23,986 nt of DNA, taken from assembly GCA_913044085.1 (NCBI GenBank), contig CAJWNW010000013.1, positions 1-23,986 on the forward strand. Direction: 5' to 3'. The first letter of the stretch is position 1, and each line of letters begins with the position of its first letter. Both the position numbers and the translations under genes were made by a program. Positions 1-8,850 of the stretch are shown here, piece by piece. The notes beneath the pieces are model-generated. The model was not told the DNA's origin, searched no databases, and saw only the letters and a list, made by a program, of their open reading frames with translations. The DNA comes from an uncultured Flavobacteriaceae bacterium. Lineage in GTDB: Bacteria > Bacteroidota > Bacteroidia > Flavobacteriales > Flavobacteriaceae.

Positions 1-2334
1 AGGCTTACTAAAGTAATCACCATCAGAACCATAAGCAGGTCGGTGTGCTTGTGCAGTGAGAAGTTGAGGCGCACTGTCTAAATTCTCATAGGCCCCGCTT
101 TGTTTTAAAATCTCTGTCAAAATATAGGCAGAAGCACCTCCAGGGACATCCTCATCAACGATGAGCAGTCGGTTTGTATTTTGAATACTTTTTAGAATAT
201 CTTGGTTTCTATCAAATGGAATTAAGGACTGAATATCAATTACTTCTGCGTCAATATCAACTTCTAAAAGTTCACTTGCAGCTTGTTCTGCCAAACGCAA
301 TGTTGAACCATATGAAACCAAGGTCAAATCTCTTCCTGTTTTAACTATTTCAACAATGCCAATAGGTGTTTTAAATTCCCCTATGTTATTGGGCTTCTTT
401 TCCTTTAAACGATAACCGTTAAGGGATTCCACTACCAAAGCGGGTTGGTCACTTTCTAAAAGAGTGTTGTAAAATCCAGCAGCCTTTGTCATATTTCTAG
501 GAACCAGTACGTGTACCCCTCTTATGAGATTTAAAATCCCACCCATCTGAGAACCTGAGTGCCAAATACCCTCTAACCTGTGGCCGCGCGTACGAATGAT
601 CAATGGTGCCTTTTGTTTCCCTAAAGTTCTATAATGCAAAGTGGCTAAATCATCGCTAATAATTTGTAAGGCGTACAGCAAATAATCTAAATATTGAATT
701 TCTGCAATGGGGCGAAGGCCTCGCATAGCCATACCAATTCCTTGTCCAATGATTGTTGCTTCTCGAATACCAGCATCGGCAACTCGAGTGCTTCCATATT
801 TTTCTTGAAGCCCTTCTAAACCTTGATTGACATCTCCAATAGTGCCAGAATCTTGGCCAAAAATTAGTACTTCCGGATATTTTGAAAAAATTTGATCAAA
901 ATTATCTCTAATAATGATGCGTCCATCAACAAATTCTGAAGGTTCTGAGTAAGTTGGAGGCAGTGAACGAATGTTTTCAACACTTTGACCAGATTCACTG
1001 TATAACAGCGTGCTAAATTTTAATTGGCCTAAATTTGTATAATCATTGATCCAATTGATTAATTGAACTTTTTCACTGGTATTTTCGTGAATCAAGTACT
1101 TTAAAACATCTCTAGAAACCCCAAGAATATCTTTTTTTATAGGTTCCTTTATAGCCTCCAATTTGGCGATTTCTTTTTCAATAAATGATTTTTGCGACGA
1201 TGCCTTTGCAGCAGAATGCATCAAAGAAATTACATGATCTGCATCTACTTTAATCGGATTAATAAAATCATTCCAAGCTTTGGTTTTACCCGCCTTAACT
1301 TTTAATTTTATGTCTTTTTCTATATCGAAAAGCTCGTCCTCAGAAGCAATATTATTGGAAATTATCCACTGTTTAAACTTTAAATTACAATCATTTTTTT
1401 TCTCCCACTGAAGGCGTTCTGTTTTTTTATAACGTTCATGTGAACCAGATGTAGAATGCCCTTGGGGTTGGGTTAGTTCTTCAACATGAACCAAAACCGG
1501 GACGTGTTCAAGACGTGCAATTTGACCTGCTTTTTCATAGCAGTTTACTAATGCAGGATAGTCCCAACCTTTTACGTTTAAAATTTCATAGCCGGCGTTC
1601 TCTTCATCACGTTGAAAACCTTCTAAAATTTTGGAAATATTTTCTTTAGTTGTTTGGTGCTTTGCATGGACTGAAATTCCATAATCGTCGTCCCATACAC
1701 TAATAACCATTGGTACTTGTAGCACTCCAGCAGCGTTGATTGTTTCGAAGAAAATCCCTTCACTTGTACTGGCGTTTCCAATGGTGCCCCAAGCAACCTC
1801 GTTGCCTTCATTTGAAAATTTTGATGCATCAAAACCTTTTATATTCTTATAAACTTTTGAGGCTTGCGCCAAACCCAGAAGCCTGGGCATTTGAGCGGCT
1901 GTAGGGGAGATGTCTGAACTTGAATTTTTTTGTTTTGTTAAATTTTTCCAATTGAAATTTTCATCTAAAGAATGTGTTACAAAATGACCTCCCATTTGCC
2001 GACCTGCGCTCATAGGGTCAAAATTGATGTCGGTGTGGGCATATAGGCCAGCAAAAAATTGTTCTATAGTTAATTCTCCAATGGCCATCATAAACGTCTG
2101 GTCTCTGTAATAACCAGATCTAAAGTCCCCATTTTTAAAGGCCTTGGCCCAAGCAATTTGAGGAAGTTCTTTACCGCCACCAAAAATTCCAAATTTTGCT
2201 TTCCCAGTAAGCACTTCGCGCCTTCCAAGTAGACTGCATTCACGACTGGTAATCGCAATTTTATAGTCCTTTAGTATTTCAACTTTGAATTCTTCAAAAG
2301 TGATATTTTCAGCTAAGCTGCCTTTGACGGACAT
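1..2334 (-). CDS. Fused alpha/beta 2-oxoacid dehydrogenase E1 component (3' end beyond window)
   Basis: Thiamine-diphosphate E1 subunit of a pyruvate or branched-chain 2-oxoacid dehydrogenase complex. It decarboxylates the 2-oxoacid and passes the acyl group to lipoyl-E2 in the cytoplasm. The ATG at 2334 opens 778 codons without a stop to base 1. Residues about 1-400 are E1-alpha-like: SGYYRDQTFMMAIG near 73, the TPP region GNASTSEG at 186-193 followed by VWDDDYGIS, and the loop HSTSGSHERYK near 297. After a linker, residues about 475-778 are E1-beta-like (FGQDSGTIGD, EIQYLDYLLYALQ, WHSGSQMGG, VDEDVPGGASA). Such one-chain fusions of about 800 residues occur in Bacteroidota, so only some tens of residues should be missing. 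The TPP motif reads GNA...DDD where classical E1-alpha has GDG...NN. The gene lies 117 nt after the preceding minus-strand gene and has its own promoter match. Substrate (pyruvate or branched-chain) cannot be decided from sequence. Confidence 0.9.
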   Translation of the reverse strand, partial: MSVKGSLAENITFEEFKVEILKDYKIAITSRECSLLGRREVLTGKAKFGIFGGGKELPQIAWAKAFKNGDFRSGYYRDQTFMMAIGELTIEQFFAGLYAHTDINFDPMSAGRQMGGHFVTHSLDENFNWKNLTKQKNSSSDISPTAAQMPRLLGLAQASKVYKNIKGFDASKFSNEGNEVAWGTIGNASTSEGIFFETINAAGVLQVPMVISVWDDDYGISVHAKHQTTKENISKILEGFQRDEENAGYEILNVKGWDYPALVNCYEKAGQIARLEHVPVLVHVEELTQPQGHSTSGSHERYKKTERLQWEKKNDCNLKFKQWIISNNIASEDELFDIEKDIKLKVKAGKTKAWNDFINPIKVDADHVISLMHSAAKASSQKSFIEKEIAKLEAIKEPIKKDILGVSRDVLKYLIHENTSEKVQLINWINDYTNLGQLKFSTLLYSESGQSVENIRSLPPTYSEPSEFVDGRIIIRDNFDQIFSKYPEVLIFGQDSGTIGDVNQGLEGLQEKYGSTRVADAGIREATIIGQGIGMAMRGLRPIAEIQYLDYLLYALQIISDDLATLHYRTLGKQKAPLIIRTRGHRLEGIWHSGSQMGGILNLIRGVHVLVPRNMTKAAGFYNTLLESDQPALVVESLNGYRLKEKKPNNIGEFKTPIGIVEIVKTGRDLTLVSYGSTLRLAEQAASELLEVDIDAEVIDIQSLIPFDRNQDILKSIQNTNRLLIVDEDVPGGASAYILTEILKQSGAYENLDSAPQLLTAQAHRPAYGSDGDYFSKP

Positions 2335-2351
2335 TTAAAATTATTTTTTTG

Positions 2352-2382
2352 CAAAGATAAGGATTAAAAGCCGCTTGGACAA
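2352..2382 (-). promoter_or_regulatory. Bacteroidota-type promoter of the E1 dehydrogenase gene
   Basis: On the minus strand TTG (2382-2380), a 20-nt spacer and TATCTTTG (2359-2352) match the flavobacterial consensus TTG-N17-23-TAnnTTTG exactly. The -7 box ends 17 nt before the ATG at 2334, leaving a short A-rich leader. This implies that the dehydrogenase is transcribed independently of the upstream operon. Confidence 0.7.
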
Positions 2383-2451
2383 CGCCTTTATTGGCATCCT
2401 TAATTCGATGTTTGTGGATAAAATTACAAACGCACTGTCATTATTTGACTA

Positions 2452-5268
2452 TCAAAACCACTTTCTGGTAAACAAACCAGTGAGTTTTGAAATATCTGTT
2501 GTTAAAACGAAACGAATTTTTTCTGAGTAGTTGGATTGGCTAATTTCCCATCCAAGATTTGAATATACTGGAAAATACAATTCAAAATAATCAATAATTA
2601 AATCAATTCTAATTCCTGAATCGTAACAAAAAAATGGTTTATTGCCCATATTTTTGATAAAACCAACATCACCATAGGCTTGAACATATCGCCAAATAGA
2701 AGCGCTTGCGTTCAATGTTGTAATCCATTGGTTAGCGAAAGCGGGGTTTAATTTGGACTTAAACCCCCCTTCAGCAACCACCAGCTGTTGTGCTAATATT
2801 CCAGAATCTTCGGATTGGCCTAAGTAATTATATTCAAACAAATAGTTTTCAGGACGATCTAATGCATAGTTAAAATTCGTTTCAGTTTCTGGAAGCGTAT
2901 TGTATAAAAAAGCCCCAGCAAATAACCTTAAATTGTAGTGTCTATCTTTGGGAGTTCGTTTTCGGACTTCATAATTCAAATTAATTTTTCCAAAATTCTC
3001 AGAGAATTGCAAACCGACGTACCATTTTTTAAAATCCGCAATATTATTGTCTAAGCTAAGGTATCTAACATTAAATATCTGGTAGGGTGGAATCGTATTA
3101 TCATCTAAAGGGTTTCTGGATTCATCTTTTTGGATATTGATATAACGCAATTGTAAACGGTTTAATGAATTGGAGCGTAAATTATCTTGCGGTCGAAATG
3201 TAAATTGGGCAAAGGGCTGAATTTTTGTAATAAAAGCACTATAATCAAAGCTTGCTCGTTCCATGGTTAAGCCAAGCATTGTGTTAAATAATGCGGAGTC
3301 CTCATGGTATTTATTGAAAATTACTTTTGCACTTCCTGTAATGGTTTTTGACTTTAAACCATAGGTTGGTGCAATTGCAAATATTAATGGCTTTGCTAGA
3401 AGCCCTCGGTTGTTAAAATTTAGACCCAATTTAACACCATCATAAATATTTTGAAATTCTGTAATTGGCATTATATTCAATTGGTAGTTGTTTGGGTTTT
3501 GGTAATCTCTTAGGAAGCGTAATTGCAACGGCTTATTAAAACCATAAGAACCAATAGATTTCCAATTGTTATTAAGATTAAATTCAGGACTTTCATTTTG
3601 GTAGTTCAAAACCAATTGATTTGAAGTAGAGTCTGCCAATACAATAGTTTTCTCCCCTTCAAATCCTTCAATCCATTGCGACTTCGTTAAATAACCGTTC
3701 TCAAAAGACGAAAGGGTTAGAGGATAAGCCCCTTTTCTCAAATTCTTAATGCTCAGCTTCAAGGAATCACCAACTGATTCAACAGATTTAATTTTATAAT
3801 CTGAGGCAAACGATTCCTTTGTAAATTTATCAAAGAACCACTCTAAATTTATAGATGTTTTTGATTTGATATATAATTCAAAATCAGCAGTTGAGGTCAG
3901 ATTGCCATTGTGAATTTTTATGAATTCTTGAATCCAAAGCATTTCATTATCCGCTTTTATATAAGACTTGAGGTATAGTAGCGCGATTGCAGATTTATAA
4001 TATGAGGTAAAACGCTCATTGAAACTCAGCAACTTATCCTTTGGGGTTGTTAAAGCCTGGTCCCTTCCCAAACGCATCATTTGATAAAAAGTGAGACGAA
4101 ATTGTTCATTGTAATTTAATTTTGCAAAATTATAACCTTTGATACCCCAGAAATTGGCCAGTTTTCCAATCAGCTTTTGATCTGGGTAATAGGTGTCTAA
4201 ATAGTTTATAAACAGCAACATTTGAAATCCATTTTTAAGCCAGTAGTCAGTTCTTGGATCGACTGTCAAATTTTGGTCTAAATGTTTTTTAATGAGGTTT
4301 TTTGCAATGGCCAATTCATATTTAAATTCTTTTGGAAAAAGGGACAAAAAATCTGGTAATAACGCCAGGCCATAAAGGTCATTTTTTTTTAGATCAATTT
4401 TTGAAAGTAGGATTTTATCCTTGTTAATTGTATGCAGGTTTTGTTTTAAAAATGCATCAACTCTAGAGTATATTTCACGTTCTTTCCCTGTCTCTATCGT
4501 TTTGTAACTGATGTTGGTCACAATTTCATTAGAACCGAACTTAATGCGCTTGAAATCTTCATTAGTAATTTGAATCTTATGGTCTCTAACGTCTTGCCCC
4601 TTAAAATGGTATTGAAAGCCTACATTTGATTTTGTCAGCTCCGAGCTATTCAGATTAGTGTAAACACGATAGGTTGGGGGTGTGTGAACAGTTAAATCAA
4701 CATTTGATTTTGCTGCATAGGGGTTGTCAAAATTTAAATTACTGTAAAGTTTCCATTCTACGCCATCAAATACTGCAGGGGTTAGATACCATGCATTTAA
4801 AATAAAATTTCCATTTTTATTAAAACCATAGCCTGTAAAACGAGCATTTTGTATTTTTAAAACATATTTAAGTTGAATGGAAATTTCTTCGTTTTGATTT
4901 AAAGGTTGTTCTAATATTATTTTTAAAAAATCCTGTTGGTCTTTAGGCCGTTCGAACTTGACAGGGTCTCCTTCAGTAGTAGTTATTGATTTTACTTTTG
5001 TTCGACCTCGATCTTTTTCCTTGGCAATATATAGCTGGGTGTTAAATTCGTTTAAGAACTTTTTCACAAGAGGCGTATCACTTGTACTATAGCTAGAAAC
5101 CCAGTCGTTTAGATAGATAATTTCAATTGAAGTAGAAGCGTTGTTTCTGTAAATTATCTGTTGTTCAATAGTAATTTCGTTAGAGATAGGGTCGACCTTA
5201 GCATTGACTTTTATTTGATGTTGTGATGTCATAAGTTGATTACTTCCAAACAACAATAAAAGTGTCAA
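2452..5268 (-). CDS. Outer-membrane protein with degenerate M1-peptidase-like domain and C-terminal beta-barrel
   Basis: 938 codons from a TTG at 5268; the true start is probably farther upstream (see the ATA finding). Residues 1-16 look like a signal-peptide core ending near TSQ. Residues about 17-245 resemble the N-terminal beta-saddle of M1 aminopeptidases. Residues about 265-495 resemble the M1 helical domain, with YYKSAIALLYLKSYI at 423-437 and INLEWFFDKF at 473-482, the place where M1 enzymes have 'DLSWFFDQW'. The catalytic motifs are not intact: YELAI (317-321) stands where HELAH is expected and WLKNGF (343-348) where LxEGF is expected, so zinc hydrolysis is unlikely. From about residue 570 to the terminal Phe the chain has alternating aromatic strands typical of an outer-membrane barrel, and a terminal aromatic residue suits BAM insertion. 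The role is unknown; it may bind or export peptides. It follows the LOG gene by 41 nt, so cotranscription is likely. Confidence 0.7.
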   Translation of the reverse strand: MTLLLLFGSNQLMTSQHQIKVNAKVDPISNEITIEQQIIYRNNASTSIEIIYLNDWVSSYSTSDTPLVKKFLNEFNTQLYIAKEKDRGRTKVKSITTTEGDPVKFERPKDQQDFLKIILEQPLNQNEEISIQLKYVLKIQNARFTGYGFNKNGNFILNAWYLTPAVFDGVEWKLYSNLNFDNPYAAKSNVDLTVHTPPTYRVYTNLNSSELTKSNVGFQYHFKGQDVRDHKIQITNEDFKRIKFGSNEIVTNISYKTIETGKEREIYSRVDAFLKQNLHTINKDKILLSKIDLKKNDLYGLALLPDFLSLFPKEFKYELAIAKNLIKKHLDQNLTVDPRTDYWLKNGFQMLLFINYLDTYYPDQKLIGKLANFWGIKGYNFAKLNYNEQFRLTFYQMMRLGRDQALTTPKDKLLSFNERFTSYYKSAIALLYLKSYIKADNEMLWIQEFIKIHNGNLTSTADFELYIKSKTSINLEWFFDKFTKESFASDYKIKSVESVGDSLKLSIKNLRKGAYPLTLSSFENGYLTKSQWIEGFEGEKTIVLADSTSNQLVLNYQNESPEFNLNNNWKSIGSYGFNKPLQLRFLRDYQNPNNYQLNIMPITEFQNIYDGVKLGLNFNNRGLLAKPLIFAIAPTYGLKSKTITGSAKVIFNKYHEDSALFNTMLGLTMERASFDYSAFITKIQPFAQFTFRPQDNLRSNSLNRLQLRYINIQKDESRNPLDDNTIPPYQIFNVRYLSLDNNIADFKKWYVGLQFSENFGKINLNYEVRKRTPKDRHYNLRLFAGAFLYNTLPETETNFNYALDRPENYLFEYNYLGQSEDSGILAQQLVVAEGGFKSKLNPAFANQWITTLNASASIWRYVQAYGDVGFIKNMGNKPFFCYDSGIRIDLIIDYFELYFPVYSNLGWEISQSNYSEKIRFVLTTDISKLTGLFTRKWF

Positions 5269-5309
5269 AATTTTGACTTGTTTTATTTTATTTAAATTAT
5301 AGATAATGC

Positions 5310-5996
5310 TTAGAAATTAGGGCTGAGTTGGTACTGTTTATAGAAATCATCTAGAATAGCAGTGACCTCTTCAGGAGAGTCAACCATTTGAATTAAATCC
5401 ATGTCTTTTGCACTGATTGTCTGATGCTGGTCCAAAAGCACTTTTTTAATCCAGTCAATAAGTCCTTCCCAGTAGGAGGTCCCAACCAATATGATGGGAA
5501 ATTTTTCGATTTTATTGGTTTGAATTAGAGTGATGGCTTCAAATAATTCGTCTAAAGTTCCAAACCCGCCTGGCATAACCACAAAGCCTTGTGAGTATTT
5601 TACAAACATTACTTTTCGAACAAAAAAGTAGTCAAAGTCTAAACTTTTATCGGCATCGATATAAGGGTTGTCTGATTGTTCAAAAGGCAGTTCAATATTA
5701 AGCCCAACAGAAGTTCCACCTGCTTCACTAGCACCTTTGTTTGCTGCTTCCATAATCCCTGGGCCACCTCCAGTTATAACTCCATAACCAGACTTTACAA
5801 TCGCTGCCGCTGTGTCTATAGCCAATTTGTAATACGGATTATCGTTTGGGGTTCTGGCCGATCCAAAAATAGAAACACAAGGTCCAATTTTGCTCATTTT
5901 TTCGAATCCGTTTACGAATTCTCCCATGATTTTGAATAAGGCCCAAGAATCGTTGGTTTTTATTTCGTTCCAACTTTTGTTTTGTTGTAATCGCAT
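5310..5996 (-). CDS. LOG-family Rossmann protein (TIGR00730 type)
   Basis: 228-residue cytoplasmic protein of the LOG/lysine-decarboxylase-like family. Characterised members are nucleotide 5'-monophosphate phosphoribohydrolases, including cytokinin-activating LOG enzymes, that split the N-glycosidic bond of nucleoside monophosphates. Both family motifs are intact: GGGPGIMEAANKG (77-89) and PGGFGTLDELFE (142-153), which form the nucleotide and phosphate site with the catalytic Arg/Glu pair. The N-terminal 35 residues, rich in Trp and Phe, form a short extension before the Rossmann core (VSIFGSAR at 41-48). The gene starts 18 nt after the uvrA stop and lies 41 nt before the outer-membrane protein gene, consistent with one transcript. 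In bacteria the physiological substrate is often purine or pyrimidine nucleotides; cytokinin production should not be assumed. Confidence 0.88.
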   Translation of the reverse strand: MRLQQNKSWNEIKTNDSWALFKIMGEFVNGFEKMSKIGPCVSIFGSARTPNDNPYYKLAIDTAAAIVKSGYGVITGGGPGIMEAANKGASEAGGTSVGLNIELPFEQSDNPYIDADKSLDFDYFFVRKVMFVKYSQGFVVMPGGFGTLDELFEAITLIQTNKIEKFPIILVGTSYWEGLIDWIKKVLLDQHQTISAKDMDLIQMVDSPEEVTAILDDFYKQYQLSPNF

Positions 5997-6014
5997 GTTG
6001 ATTTGTTTTGTAAT

Positions 6015-8846
6015 CTAAAGTAATTCTTTTTTTAAATACTCGGCTGTGTAACTTGATTTGTTTTTGACAAAAACTTCAGGTTTACCTTCTGCAATAATTG
6101 TGCCACCACCTTGTCCACCTTCAGGACCAATATCTATGATATAATCGACTGCTTTGATGACATCCATATTGTGTTCAATTATTAAAATTGAATTTCCTTT
6201 GTCAACTAGTTTTTGCAAAACTTCCAATAATACACGAATGTCTTCAAAATGAAGCCCAGTAGTGGGTTCATCTAAAATATAAATGGTATTTCCAGTATCG
6301 CGTTTACTAAGTTCTGAAGCCAGTTTAATCCGCTGTGCCTCGCCACCAGAAAGTGTAGTGCTTTGTTGCCCCAATGTTATATAGCCCAAGCCAACATCTT
6401 TGATGGTTTTAAGCTTACGGTATATTTTTGGTATCTGATCAAAAAAACTAACCGCTTCATTTATGGTCATGTTTAAAACATCACTGATTGATTTGCCCTT
6501 GTATCGAATTTCCAACGTTTCACGGTTGAAGCGTTTACCCATACAGGTTTCACAAGAAACATAAACATCTGGAAGAAAATTCATTTCAATGACGCGCAAG
6601 CCCCCCCCTTTACAAGTTTCACAACGGCCACCAGTAACATTAAAACTGAAACGCCCGGGTTTATAACCCCGAATCATAGCTTCAGGTATTTTTGCAAATA
6701 GACTGCGAATTTCACTAAAAACACCTGTATAGGTCGCTGGATTGCTGCGAGGTGTTCGGCCAATTGGTGTTTGATTAATGTCAATGACTTTGTCTAAATG
6801 TTCTAAGCCTTTTATGGACGTATAGGGCAATGGTTTTTTGACACCGTTAAAATAATAATTATTTAAAATTGGATAAAGTGTTTCATTGATTAACGTCGAT
6901 TTTCCGCTACCAGAAACACCTGTAATTCCAACCATAGTACCCAAAGGGATTTTGATAGTAACATTTTTTAAATTATTACCTTCACAACCTTTTAGTTCTA
7001 AAAATTTACCATTCCCATTGCGACGCTTCTCAGGGATATTAATAGCCAAATCGCCTTTTAAATAAGCGGCCGTTAGTGTTTTGGCTTTCTGTATTTTTTT
7101 TGGGGTGCCTTGGCTGATAATCATGCCCCCATTTTTACCTGCATGCGGACCGATATCTATAATGTGGTTCGCCTGCTCAATCATATCTTTGTCGTGTTCA
7201 ACAACTATAACAGAATTTCCTAAATCTCTCAAACTTTTAAGCGATTCAATCAACTTTTGATTGTCTCTCTGGTGTAACCCAATACTGGGTTCATCTAAAA
7301 TATAAAGGACACCTACAAGTTCAGAGCCAATTTGAGTGGCCAAACGGATGCGTTGGGCTTCGCCACCAGACAGTGATTTTGAGCTTCTGTTGAGACTTAA
7401 ATAATTTAAACCAACATTCAAAAGAAATTGTAGTCGGGTCTTGATTTCTTTAATAATTTCTTTGGCAATGGCATTTTGTTTTTTATTGAGATGATTGGGC
7501 AAATCTTCGAACCAAGATGCCAACTCAACAATATCCATCGTAGCCAATTGTGTTATATTTTTGTCGTTAATTTTAAAATATTGGGCTTCTTTTTTTAAGC
7601 GTGTACCCATGCATTTTGGACAGTCTACTTTATCCATGTATTCTTTGGCCCATCGCTTGATACTTCTAGAGTCGGTTGTTTTGTACTGGTATTCAATAAA
7701 ATTAGCAATGCCATCAAAATCAATATTATACTCACGAGAAACTCCCAACGTTTTATTTTTAACAGAAAACCGGTCTTTACCACCGTAAAGTATCAATTGC
7801 ATGGCTGCTTTGGGAATTTTAGAAATGGGATCTGAAAGTTTAAATTTATAGCGTTGCGCAATCAGTTCTATTTGCTTGAATATCCAAGAATTTTTCTGAG
7901 GTCCTTGAGGGGCAAGCCCACCATTTTTAATTGACAATTTTGAATTTGGAATGATTTTATTCTCATTGACTTTGTAGAGACTGCCTATACCGTTACACTC
8001 TGGGCATGCGCCTTTAGGGGAATTGAAAGAAAAATTATTGGGTTCAGGATTTGCGTAGGAGAGTCCTGAAGTTGGACACATTAAATTACGGCTAAAAAAG
8101 CGGGGTTTGTCATTTCCCTCGGCCAAAATCATCAACACACTATCCCCTTGATTCATGGCTGTTTTAATGCTGTCTTCTAAACGTTTTGAATCTAAAGTAT
8201 TGGTATCAATTTTCAAACGATCAATCACTACTTCAATGTCGTGTATCTTATAGCGATCTAGCCGCATTCCAGGCGTAATATCAATTACTTCACCATCTAC
8301 GCGAACCTTAACAAATCCTTGTTTTGCAATCTGTTCAAACATTTCACGGTAGTGCCCTTTTCGAGACCGAATGACTGGCGCCAAAATGGATATTTTCTGA
8401 TTGTCAAAAGTTTCTAGAATTAGTGATTTTATTTGATCATCATCATAGCTGATCATTTTTTCATTTGTTTCATAGCTGTAAGCATCGGCGCCCCTAGCAA
8501 ATAAAAGCCGTAAAAAGTCGTAAATTTCAGTTATGGTACCTACAGTGGAACGCGGCGATTTGCTAGTGGTCTTTTGTTCGATTGCTATTACAGGGGAGAG
8601 CCCATCAATTTTATCTACATCTGGACGTTCTAAAGACCCAAGGAATTGTCTTGCATAAGCCGAAAAAGTTTCAATATAACGCCTTTGACCTTCGGCGTAA
8701 ATGGTATCAAAGGCAAGTGAAGATTTTCCACTGCCTGATAATCCAGTAATGACCACCAATTGGTCTCTTGGAATTTTAACGTCAATATCCTTCAGATTAT
8801 GAACCCGAGCCCCTTTAACTTCAATATAATTTTCAAACTCTTTCAT
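6015..8846 (-). CDS. uvrA: Excinuclease ABC subunit A
   Basis: UvrA, the damage-sensing ATPase of nucleotide excision repair, which loads UvrB on DNA lesions as a UvrA2-UvrB complex. 943 residues from the chosen ATG, the normal size. ABC module I has GLSGSGKS at 35-42, and its distant LSGGEAQRIRLA signature and ILDEPSIGLH follow the first zinc region. Module II has GVSGSGKST, a four-cysteine zinc finger (CETC ... CETC), LSGGEAQRIKLA and ILDEPTTGLH. An in-frame GTG at 8870 would add eight residues, but the ATG at 8846 begins with MKEFENYIEVKGARVHN, the normal family N-terminus, and follows the upstream stop by 4 nt. The first zinc module is reduced: CPTS at 257-260 instead of CPxC, while CPEC at 281-284 remains. 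I believe this is common in Bacteroidota. The gene is probably cotranscribed with pcrA/uvrD. Confidence 0.97.
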   Translation of the reverse strand: MKEFENYIEVKGARVHNLKDIDVKIPRDQLVVITGLSGSGKSSLAFDTIYAEGQRRYIETFSAYARQFLGSLERPDVDKIDGLSPVIAIEQKTTSKSPRSTVGTITEIYDFLRLLFARGADAYSYETNEKMISYDDDQIKSLILETFDNQKISILAPVIRSRKGHYREMFEQIAKQGFVKVRVDGEVIDITPGMRLDRYKIHDIEVVIDRLKIDTNTLDSKRLEDSIKTAMNQGDSVLMILAEGNDKPRFFSRNLMCPTSGLSYANPEPNNFSFNSPKGACPECNGIGSLYKVNENKIIPNSKLSIKNGGLAPQGPQKNSWIFKQIELIAQRYKFKLSDPISKIPKAAMQLILYGGKDRFSVKNKTLGVSREYNIDFDGIANFIEYQYKTTDSRSIKRWAKEYMDKVDCPKCMGTRLKKEAQYFKINDKNITQLATMDIVELASWFEDLPNHLNKKQNAIAKEIIKEIKTRLQFLLNVGLNYLSLNRSSKSLSGGEAQRIRLATQIGSELVGVLYILDEPSIGLHQRDNQKLIESLKSLRDLGNSVIVVEHDKDMIEQANHIIDIGPHAGKNGGMIISQGTPKKIQKAKTLTAAYLKGDLAINIPEKRRNGNGKFLELKGCEGNNLKNVTIKIPLGTMVGITGVSGSGKSTLINETLYPILNNYYFNGVKKPLPYTSIKGLEHLDKVIDINQTPIGRTPRSNPATYTGVFSEIRSLFAKIPEAMIRGYKPGRFSFNVTGGRCETCKGGGLRVIEMNFLPDVYVSCETCMGKRFNRETLEIRYKGKSISDVLNMTINEAVSFFDQIPKIYRKLKTIKDVGLGYITLGQQSTTLSGGEAQRIKLASELSKRDTGNTIYILDEPTTGLHFEDIRVLLEVLQKLVDKGNSILIIEHNMDVIKAVDYIIDIGPEGGQGGGTIIAEGKPEVFVKNKSSYTAEYLKKELL

Positions 8847-8850
8847 GGCG

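Noticed and set aside
5676..5939. Open frames of 60-100 codons antisense to known genes, for example here and at 7495-7788, 8845-9141, 9423-9731, 10080-10361, 14036-14263 and 22563-22760
   Set aside because: They are fully explained by strongly conserved genes on the other strand and show no recognisable motif, spacing or start context of their own.
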